A DNA stretch of 5,908 nt from a bacterium (lineage in GTDB: Bacteria > Patescibacteriota > Microgenomatia > UBA8517), in contig JAKAKU010000019.1 in the NCBI GenBank assembly GCA_021824385.1, positions 1-5,908 on the forward strand, read 5' to 3'. Under the pieces are notes generated by a model. The model made no database searches. It was not told the DNA's origin and saw only the letters and a list, made by a program, of their open reading frames with translations. How positions within the stretch are numbered: position 1 is the first letter of the stretch; the number at the start of each line of letters is the position of its first letter. The position numbers and the translations under genes are program-made. This document shows, piece by piece, positions 1 through 5,099 of the stretch.

Positions 1-449
1 ATCATATTTGGTAAAGCACGCATGAGTGAAATATCTTCAAGCATTTGGTGGGTTGCGCCGTCAGCTCCAACTGAAACGCCTACAAATAGTCCACCAATTT
101 TAACGGGTACATCGTTTATACAAATCGTTGTACGAATTTGCTCCCAGGTGCGGCCAGGGTTAAACGCCGAGAATGAACAGATGAACGGAATTTTTCCATA
201 GTTCGCCATGCCACTGGCAACGGTAACCATTGCCGCTTCTGCAACTCCACATTCAATAAACCGTTCAGGAAACTTTTCGGCAAATTTGGTGACTCGAGTT
301 GATTCTTTCAGGTCAGCCGTCAATACAACAACTTTTTCATTCAACTCCCCTGCTTCAAAAACACCGTCTCCAAATCCATCACGAATCGGCGTTGAAATAA
401 TTTTTTTACTAAAAATGTGTTCTGAAAGGTTGAGTGATTTATTTAACAT
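1..449 (-). CDS. Transketolase C-terminal subunit (pyrimidine-binding domain), truncated by window edge
   Basis: This is the second half of a split transketolase, the part that holds the pyrimidine ring of thiamine diphosphate and completes the active site formed with the N-terminal subunit. Together they move two-carbon ketol units between sugar phosphates in the non-oxidative pentose phosphate pathway in the cytoplasm. The visible 149 residues begin with the typical lead-in to this domain (ST-P-IRDGFG near residues 19-27). They contain the cofactor-activating glutamate at E71 in ECGVAEAAM, the GKIPF-SFSAF stretch at 85-96, and the GADGATHQMLEDISLMR signature at 128-144, followed by PNM. The rest of the domain and the C-terminal domain lie beyond position 1. 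Standard members read AEQNM where this one reads AEAAM; the essential Glu is kept. The ATG at 449 follows the stop of the upstream membrane-protein gene by one base (TAACATG), so translation is probably coupled. No Shine-Dalgarno is visible. The related E1-beta and DXP synthase families are less likely, because an N-terminal transketolase subunit lies upstream. Confidence 0.93.
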   Translation of the reverse strand, partial: MLNKSLNLSEHIFSKKIISTPIRDGFGDGVFEAGELNEKVVVLTADLKESTRVTKFAEKFPERFIECGVAEAAMVTVASGMANYGKIPFICSFSAFNPGRTWEQIRTTICINDVPVKIGGLFVGVSVGADGATHQMLEDISLMRALPNM

Positions 450-450
450 G

Positions 451-744
451 TTAATAAGAATATTTTACAAAAAATCGGGACACGTTAACGTACCCAAATA
501 ATAAATACTCAAGATAAAAGCTCGCAGCAAAGGAAACCACTAAAAGAATAATAAAAACCACTTTTGTTCTCTTTGAAATCTTCTTTCGAAATATAAAAAG
601 TACTAATAAAGCAAACGGTACCAAAAATCTGAATGCCCACAGCATTTTCAGGATATTTACTGTGGCAAACTGCTCTTGAAGAGTCAACGTTGGCGGCTCA
701 GTAATAATCGGGGAAACCATGTTTTGTGCAAGTTGATTATTCAT
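451..744 (-). CDS. Small two-helix membrane protein of unknown function (97 aa)
   Basis: I do not recognise this protein. It has a polar N-terminus of about 33 residues rich in T, P and Q, a hydrophobic helix at roughly residues 35-52, a strongly basic loop at 53-61 (RKKISKRTK), a second helix at about 62-85, and a short tail ending in FFVKYSY. The positive-inside rule puts the basic loop in the cytoplasm and both ends outside. There is no signal-peptidase site and no cysteine. The ATG at 744 lies three bases after the stop of the 147-residue membrane protein, and its own stop is one base before the transketolase C-terminal ATG. The layout (polar N-terminus, helix, KRTK-type loop, helix) resembles that of its upstream neighbour, so the two could be distant paralogues or partners. 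That is inference from topology and one short basic motif. Confidence 0.8.
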   Translation of the reverse strand: MNNQLAQNMVSPIITEPPTLTLQEQFATVNILKMLWAFRFLVPFALLVLFIFRKKISKRTKVVFIILLVVSFAASFYLEYLLFGYVNVSRFFVKYSY

Positions 745-747
745 ATA

Positions 748-1191
748 CTAGTCAAGATTTTGAATTACATTACCAGGATATCGACGCATCGTGTCAGAAG
801 CAGGGTTCATCGAGCCGTAAGTTTCTAAAAACCTATTCCAGGACGTAATATAGACAGGCTCACAGTTATGTAACAAGTTTCCATCCTTGCCGAAGTCGCA
901 AATTCTTTTTAAGGGAAGGGGAACAAAGTAAAGAAACGCCAAAATGGCGGCAATGATTATCATCCAAACAGGTATAAACATGCTTATTTTTTTAGTTCTT
1001 TTAGCATAAAGCGATAAAATAATCGCAAAAACAGCTACCAAGAGAATCACATACATCGGTCCATATGTAATATTTCTTGACGGCCCCGGAGTGCTCCAAA
1101 TTCCAATAGCGTTACCAGTTAGTTGATTTGGACTACCAGCTGGAGCACCCTGCAGCCACGGCTCTACTCCCATGGTAAGAAAGCTATTCAT
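748..1191 (-). CDS. Small two-helix membrane protein with Cys-containing C-terminal tail (147 aa), function unknown
   Basis: I do not recognise this family. The N-terminal 44 residues are polar, rich in Gly/Pro/Asn and nearly uncharged, which fits translocation across the membrane. A hydrophobic helix follows at about 46-62, then a basic loop KRTKK at 64-68, a second helix at about 71-92, and a soluble tail of some 55 residues. Positive-inside topology places the N-terminus and tail outside and the basic loop inside. The tail has two cysteines, C98 and C110, that could form a disulfide. The ATG at 1191 overlaps the end of the transketolase N-terminal gene by 8 bases (ATGAATAG), a strong sign of translational coupling. 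An alternative start at Met7 would remove this link to the upstream stop. The gene's position between the two transketolase halves does not by itself imply a metabolic role. Confidence 0.8.
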   Translation of the reverse strand: MNSFLTMGVEPWLQGAPAGSPNQLTGNAIGIWSTPGPSRNITYGPMYVILLVAVFAIILSLYAKRTKKISMFIPVWMIIIAAILAFLYFVPLPLKRICDFGKDGNLLHNCEPVYITSWNRFLETYGSMNPASDTMRRYPGNVIQNLD

Positions 1192-2023
1192 ATGTCTTTA
1201 GTTCTTTTGTAAGGAGTTTTACCGCTTCTTTCGTTTGTGCATCATCCGGCACTTTCCCATGCCATTCAAATTTATTTTCCATAAAGTACACACCTTTCCC
1301 TGGAATTGTTTTTGCAATAATCACCGTGGGGCGTTGGTATTCACTTCTCGCACTCTCAACTGCTGAAAGTATCTGATTAAAATTATGCCCATCAATGGAA
1401 ACAACATTCCAATTAAAGGCTTTGTATTTTTCCGATAGAGATTCCAAAGGCATGACGTTATGAGTAAAACCGTCAATTTGAATATTATTGCGATCAACAA
1501 ACACAGTTAAGTTCCCCAGCTTGTATTTAGCTGCAAACATAACCGCCTCCCAATGGTTTCCTTCGTCGTGTTCACCATCACTCGTGATGCAATATGTTCG
1601 AAAGCGTTTGTTGTCCATGCGTGCGGCATACGCATACCCTGCTGCTTGTCCCAGTCCACTCCCCAAGGGTCCTGACGTGCTTTCGAGTGAAGGCATCCGT
1701 GTGCGTTCCGGGTGGCCTTGCAGGTCGGAACCAAACTGTCTTAAAGACTTAAGTTTAGAAATGGGAAAATATCCTGCGTGAGCCATTGCTGCATACCTCA
1801 CTGGTACAATGTGGCCGTTACTTAAAAAGAGTCGGTCTCGGTCTTCCCATAATGGATTTTCTGGGTCGTGATGGAGAACATGAAAATAGAGTGCGGTAAA
1901 GATGTCTGCCATGCCCAATGGCCCCCCGCTATGGCCAGAGCCCGCATTGTTAAGCATTTTTAAAATATCAATACGAATCTCTAATGCTTTTTTAGGAAGC
2001 TCAAGGGGCGGCAGTTTAGGCAT
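1184..2023 (-). CDS. Transketolase N-terminal subunit (thiamine diphosphate-binding)
   Basis: This is the first half of a split transketolase, 279 residues, close to the usual size of stand-alone N-terminal subunits. It binds the diphosphate end of thiamine diphosphate with a divalent metal. Visible signatures in order are GSGHSGGPLGMAD at residues 28-40 (active-site His31), the SNGH motif at 68-71, GHPERTRMPSLESTSGPLGSGLGQAAG at 103-129 as seen in the family (H104; GPLG at 118-121), and the cofactor motif SDGEHDEGNHWEA at 148-160, ending in the metal ligand region VDRNNIQIDG at 176-185. D149 and N179 align with the usual metal ligands. The first motif residue is Ser rather than the common Gly (SDGE for GDGE). 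The start ATG at 2023 lies nine bases after the LOG gene stop, without a Shine-Dalgarno. The matching C-terminal subunit is downstream at 449, separated by two small membrane-protein genes. Confidence 0.96.
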   Translation of the reverse strand: MPKLPPLELPKKALEIRIDILKMLNNAGSGHSGGPLGMADIFTALYFHVLHHDPENPLWEDRDRLFLSNGHIVPVRYAAMAHAGYFPISKLKSLRQFGSDLQGHPERTRMPSLESTSGPLGSGLGQAAGYAYAARMDNKRFRTYCITSDGEHDEGNHWEAVMFAAKYKLGNLTVFVDRNNIQIDGFTHNVMPLESLSEKYKAFNWNVVSIDGHNFNQILSAVESARSEYQRPTVIIAKTIPGKGVYFMENKFEWHGKVPDDAQTKEAVKLLTKELKTYE

Positions 2024-2032
2024 TTTGAGTAC

Positions 2033-2662
2033 TTAAAGTTTATGTGCAAGCTCTTTTGCAGTCAGTCGCAATTTCTTTTCAAACTTTTCGATCGTGGGAA
2101 ATACATCTTCTCGCTTTGTGACAATTTCAAACACAGACATTTCCTTTGAATCCAAAAGCATTCCTTTTTTCAGCGCATCAATAATGGGAATCCAAAACTC
2201 TCCAAACAAAATAAATGGTTTGTGATAGCCGTAGTAGAGTTTTGCCAAAACCCACGCTGTTCCAAGCTCACTAATGGTTCCCGTCCCTCCTCGAAACATA
2301 ATAAAAATATCTGCGTGCTCCATCAGCTTAAACATCCGTTCAATATAATTGTGAGTTTTAATTTCAACGTCTGTAATGTTACCCACATAGCGTCCTTCAA
2401 AGCCTGTTGCATCTTTTGGGTAAAATGTTACCGAAAGGGTTTCTCCATTTGCAGCCTCTGCCCCTTTTGTTGAAGCGTCCATTACTCCAGGTCCTCCGCC
2501 ATTTACAATAGTCATTCCATGTGAAGCTACAATTTTTGCCACTTCAAATGCATCGCGATATGTTTCACTTTCTGGCGCAACATCTGCATCGCCAAAAAAC
2601 GCCACGTTCCGAAAGAGTGGTCGGGGACTAAAAAAAGCTGCTTCAGGATCTTTATGACTCAT
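2033..2662 (-). CDS. LOG family protein (nucleoside 5'-monophosphate phosphoribohydrolase-like)
   Basis: This 209-residue protein has the Rossmann-like fold of the LOG/TIGR00730 family, long misannotated as lysine decarboxylase. Characterised members split nucleoside monophosphates (cytokinin nucleotides or AMP) into free base and ribose 5-phosphate. Visible hallmarks are the first strand-loop FFGDADV at 22-28, the glycine-rich NGGGPGVMDASTKGA at 54-68, the catalytic-region Arg109 in IERMFKLMEHADIFI, and GGTGTISE at 125-132 with the catalytic Glu132. The family consensus is PGGxGTxxE; here the leading Pro is Arg124. A basic C-terminal helix ends the protein. The ATG at 2662 overlaps the epimerase stop by 4 bases (ATGA), which fixes the start and suggests coupling. 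In this setting its product, ribose 5-phosphate, would feed directly into the epimerase and transketolase encoded beside it. The true substrate cannot be read from sequence; some relatives have other roles, such as cofactor binding. Confidence 0.88.
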   Translation of the reverse strand: MSHKDPEAAFFSPRPLFRNVAFFGDADVAPESETYRDAFEVAKIVASHGMTIVNGGGPGVMDASTKGAEAANGETLSVTFYPKDATGFEGRYVGNITDVEIKTHNYIERMFKLMEHADIFIMFRGGTGTISELGTAWVLAKLYYGYHKPFILFGEFWIPIIDALKKGMLLDSKEMSVFEIVTKREDVFPTIEKFEKKLRLTAKELAHKL

Positions 2663-3315
2663 GATTCATTGTACCTTGAAATTGCTTTCTTCCAAGTTTC
2701 AATATTATCTGATAAGTTGCCTTGAAACAGTCTTCTCCCCACTGAAATCTCATCTGCTCCTGCCTTTTGGAGGGTCTCTTCATTTTCAAGTGTTACTCCT
2801 CCATCGTCACAAATTCGAAAGTGATAGTGTTTTTCTTCACGAATAAGACGTAAATCTTTTATTTTTTCAAGAGCGTTATGATCAAAAAGCTGCCCACCAA
2901 ATCCAGCATTCACGCTCATCACAACAATCACGTCGAGACCCTCCAACACAGATTCGTCCAGAGCTTCAATACCGGTTGGTAAGTCAAGTGCGAGGCCACA
3001 TAAAACATCTTCTGCTTTTACCAATTCACAGAATGCTCGTTGGTCTTCCATTAGCTCAATTTGGCCAATAATTCGATCGGCGTTCGCACGAGCTGCGCGT
3101 CGTACCCAATCAATAGGATTCTTAACCATCAGATGAAAATCTAGATTTATTCGATAAATTTCGTCTGAAAAATCATCTGGCGTCACAGTTTTATTATCCG
3201 CAAAACGAGAATCAATAATGTCGATATGCGCCCGCTCAGTAACCCCCTCACACAGAGTGAGCATGGCGTGTGCTTCATCAGCGTCTGAAGAAAGAATTGA
3301 AGGAATAATTTCCAT
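2659..3315 (-). CDS. Ribulose-phosphate 3-epimerase-like protein, divergent
   Basis: The protein is 218 residues, normal for a (beta/alpha)8-barrel ribulose-phosphate 3-epimerase, which interconverts ribulose 5-phosphate and xylulose 5-phosphate. It opens with IIPSILSSDADEA, has HIDIID at 30-35, DFHLMVKNP at 59-67, VMSVNAGFGGQLFD at 132-145, and DDGGV at 170-174. The four metal or active-site positions of the family, His30, Asp32, His61 and Asp171, are all present. Several other motifs deviate: the loop DGHFVPN reads DSRFADN, the motif around ItfHxE reads IIGQIEL (His to Gln at 85), NPGFGGQ reads NAGFGGQ, and the late phosphate-binding Gly-Ser reads Gly-Arg (VGRRLF, 192-197). It may be a true epimerase of a divergent lineage or a relative acting on a different sugar phosphate. 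It starts 15 bases after the preceding gene and overlaps the LOG gene by 4 bases. The pathway neighbours favour pentose phosphate function. Confidence 0.85.
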   Translation of the reverse strand: MEIIPSILSSDADEAHAMLTLCEGVTERAHIDIIDSRFADNKTVTPDDFSDEIYRINLDFHLMVKNPIDWVRRAARANADRIIGQIELMEDQRAFCELVKAEDVLCGLALDLPTGIEALDESVLEGLDVIVVMSVNAGFGGQLFDHNALEKIKDLRLIREEKHYHFRICDDGGVTLENEETLQKAGADEISVGRRLFQGNLSDNIETWKKAISRYNES

Positions 3316-3330
3316 AGTGAAACCAGTATA

Positions 3331-3936
3331 TCAGGCTTTCTTTTGTCGAAGCTGTATCGCTTCCTGAATCTTTTTCATTTCTTCAGATGAATATTGTTCA
3401 AATGAACTAAGAGGAAATAATTCTTTTGCAATTTTAATACCAGGAATTTTGTAGGCTATTTGGGGAATCTGATCATTTTCAGAATGATATTCATATTTTG
3501 AGTCAGGCGCTTTTTTAAATTTCGAACGGTCAAGTACATACAAATACCCATCTGAAAAGCATTGGTCATAATTTGAATTTAAAATATTGAAGACTTGAGG
3601 GTCTGCCTTAAAAACAAATCTTCCATCACTAAAGTCCCAACCAACAGTATAGGAATGCAATTGGTCGGCAATATATGATCTAGAAAAAACAGTCTTAAAA
3701 AGAGCTTCTTCTAATCCGACTGACGCATACACTGCTTTTTTATTTCCAGATTCTTTGGCATGATCGGTTGCTTGACGAGCCTCAAGCTGTGGAAAAGGTT
3801 CAGTAGAGTTAGAACCATGAAAAACAACATCCCCTGCTTGAACATGGTGTAATGTTTCCAATATATCGTGTGTTGATTTTTGGGTGAGATCCTCAACTGT
3901 GTAGGTAACAAGACTATTTTCCAATTTGTCTTCCAT
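3331..3936 (-). CDS. Hypothetical protein with ADP-ribosyltransferase-like features (201 aa)
   Basis: No named family is certain. After an N-terminal helix-rich stretch of about 33 residues comes VVFHGSNS (around residues 37-44), then LEARQA (51-56), then KKAVYAS (66-72) followed by a helix EEALFKTVF. Further on are DGYLYVLDRSKF (129-140), an acidic YEYHSENDQIP (148-158), and a C-terminal charged helix with SSEEMKKIQEAI. The order H-G-S, L-E-x-R, x-V-Y-A-S, helix, then Y-x-Y/V-x-D resembles a widespread group of small proteins with a fold related to ADP-ribosyltransferases and RNA 2'-phosphotransferases (compare the His-Gly and Tyr motifs of Arr). This is pattern resemblance only; no complete H-Y-E catalytic triad can be proven by eye. 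The chosen start is the ATG at 3936, six bases after the GAPDH stop; a TTG one codon earlier is possible but unnecessary. It sits between GAPDH and the epimerase in the same transcription unit. Confidence 0.75.
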   Translation of the reverse strand: MEDKLENSLVTYTVEDLTQKSTHDILETLHHVQAGDVVFHGSNSTEPFPQLEARQATDHAKESGNKKAVYASVGLEEALFKTVFSRSYIADQLHSYTVGWDFSDGRFVFKADPQVFNILNSNYDQCFSDGYLYVLDRSKFKKAPDSKYEYHSENDQIPQIAYKIPGIKIAKELFPLSSFEQYSSEEMKKIQEAIQLRQKKA

Positions 3937-3942
3937 CAATTT

Positions 3943-5052
3943 TTATGAAGCTTGGAATGTTGCCGTGATTGGGTCTGTCGGAGCCGTGTGCGTGTCGAGC
4001 GTTCTCCCCACACGTACAACTTGCTCCACAAGGCGGTTGGTATATCCCCATTCATTGTCGTACCACGCAAATACTTTAATCAGGTTTCCCCCTACTACTT
4101 GAGTAAGAGACAAGTCAACTATGGACGATTCAGTTCTCCCAATAATGTCACTGGAAACTAAGGGCTCGGTGGTAGCCGCCAAAATCCCTTTATACAGTGG
4201 GTTTTCCATAGCATCCACAAATGCTTGATTTACTTGATCGACCGTAACATTTTGTTTCAAAAGGAGGGTGAAATCGGTTAGGGATCCCGTAATAATTGGA
4301 ACACGAATTGATTGGCCATCAAATAATCCTTTGAGTTCTGGAATGGTTTCAGTTGTGGCAATCGCGGCTCCTGTTGAGGTTGGAATCATGTTTTGAGCAG
4401 CAGCTCGGGCACGACGAAGATCTTTGTGAGAGCTATCTTGTAAAACTTGGTCATCGGTATATGCATGAATGGTTGTCATGAGTGCCTTCTCTATTCCAAA
4501 TTTTGAATGGAGGACTGCAGCAACAGGGGCGATACAGTTGGTTGTGCAGGAGGCATTTGAAAGAACGGTATTTGTGCCTTGGTATTCATTTACACCAATC
4601 ACATACGTGTTTACATTTGAACCCTTTCCCGGAGCAGAAATAACAACACGTTTTGCACCTCCTGTTGCATGTTTGGCCGCGTCTTCTGCCGTTACAAACT
4701 TTCCGGTTGACTCAATGATTACATCAGCTCCATATTTCCCCCACGGAAGCTTAGAGGGGTCACGTTGTGCAAGTACGGGAATTTTAATATCTGTACCAGA
4801 AACTTTTAGATACCCAATAAGTGGATCGTCATCAGTCGCATCTTTAGCAGCTCGTATTTCTTCAGGGATAATCTGTAACTCAAAAAGTCGGTATGTGGTG
4901 TCGTGGTTGACTAAGTGTGCCCAACCAGAGACCTCCATTGAACCTGAAGTATTAATCGCGGCAATTACAACATCCTCTTTGTGTTTCGTGAGCGCAATAC
5001 GAAGTGCAAGTCTTCCAATTCTTCCAAAGCCATTAATTCCAACTTTTACCAT
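3943..5052 (-). CDS. gap: Glyceraldehyde-3-phosphate dehydrogenase, type I, with NADP-type cofactor residues
   Basis: This cytoplasmic enzyme converts glyceraldehyde 3-phosphate, phosphate and NAD(P)+ to 1,3-bisphosphoglycerate. The N-terminal Rossmann motif GINGFGRIGR is at residues 5-14, the catalytic site SNASCTTN at 165-172 gives nucleophile Cys169, and the base is His196 in TTIHAYTDD. HKDLRRARAAAQN (209-221), the STGAA segment (226-230) and the late WYDNEWGYTNR complete the signature. At 369 residues it is longer than the usual 330-340. The extra length comes from an acidic insertion of roughly 16 residues around 60-77 and a C-terminal tail of about 20 residues after VVRVGR. The residue after AIN, normally the NAD-selecting Asp, is Thr35, and the Leu-Pro pair typical of NAD enzymes is Ser207-Ser208. 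Both changes match NADP-using forms such as plastid GAPDH. A promoter-like element lies just before the ATG, so this gene may start its own transcript. PGK lies upstream, consistent with lower glycolysis. Confidence 0.97.
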   Translation of the reverse strand: MVKVGINGFGRIGRLALRIALTKHKEDVVIAAINTSGSMEVSGWAHLVNHDTTYRLFELQIIPEEIRAAKDATDDDPLIGYLKVSGTDIKIPVLAQRDPSKLPWGKYGADVIIESTGKFVTAEDAAKHATGGAKRVVISAPGKGSNVNTYVIGVNEYQGTNTVLSNASCTTNCIAPVAAVLHSKFGIEKALMTTIHAYTDDQVLQDSSHKDLRRARAAAQNMIPTSTGAAIATTETIPELKGLFDGQSIRVPIITGSLTDFTLLLKQNVTVDQVNQAFVDAMENPLYKGILAATTEPLVSSDIIGRTESSIVDLSLTQVVGGNLIKVFAWYDNEWGYTNRLVEQVVRVGRTLDTHTAPTDPITATFQAS

Positions 5053-5058
5053 ATATTC

Positions 5059-5087
5059 ACTATAAAGCGCTTTTCAAAAATTAACAA
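5059..5087 (-). promoter_or_regulatory. Candidate sigma70-type promoter for the GAPDH operon
   Basis: On the minus strand a -35-like TTGTTA (5087-5082) is followed by exactly 17 bases and a -10-like TATAGT (5064-5059). It lies in the only real intergenic gap of the window (5053-5099). The -10 hexamer ends six bases before the GAPDH ATG, so transcription would begin at or very near the start codon and give a leaderless or nearly leaderless message. No ribosome binding site is seen, which agrees with that. The element is short and the region is AT-rich, so a chance match remains possible. Confidence 0.5.
5064..5073. promoter_or_regulatory. 10-base perfect palindrome in promoter spacer (possible operator)
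   Basis: The sequence AAAGCGCTTT reads the same on both strands and overlaps the spacer and the first base of the candidate -10 element. A repressor or activator site here could control the GAPDH operon. A perfect palindrome of ten bases is not rare by chance, and no second copy was noticed in the window, so this is a weak call. Confidence 0.2.
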
Positions 5088-5099
5088 CAAGTCAGAGCG

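Noticed and set aside
482..491. Palindrome ACGTTAACGT near the end of the 97-residue gene; its core CGTTAACG also occurs at 5098-5105
   Set aside because: It lies in coding sequence, there are only two copies of a short palindrome, and there is no associated promoter, so chance is the simplest reading.
208..501. Open frame on the + strand opposite the transketolase C-terminal subunit
   Set aside because: Antisense to a clear conserved domain, with Ser/Thr/Pro-rich low-quality composition and no motif.
451..1191. Toxin-antitoxin or defence pair formed by the two small membrane proteins
   Set aside because: Neither shows toxin, antitoxin, nuclease or DNA-binding features; tight spacing is general to this operon and is not special evidence.
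1488..1781. Open frames on both strands inside the transketolase N-terminal gene (also 1507-1734 minus)
   Set aside because: Out-of-frame shadows of a strongly conserved gene; translations show no family pattern.
3937..3939. TTG as start of the ADP-ribosyltransferase-like protein
   Set aside because: The very next codon is ATG, six bases after the GAPDH stop, and is the simpler choice.
4469..5065. Long open frame (198 codons) on the + strand opposite GAPDH
   Set aside because: It is fully antisense to a certain gene and its translation has no recognisable motif; an open antisense frame is common opposite conserved genes.
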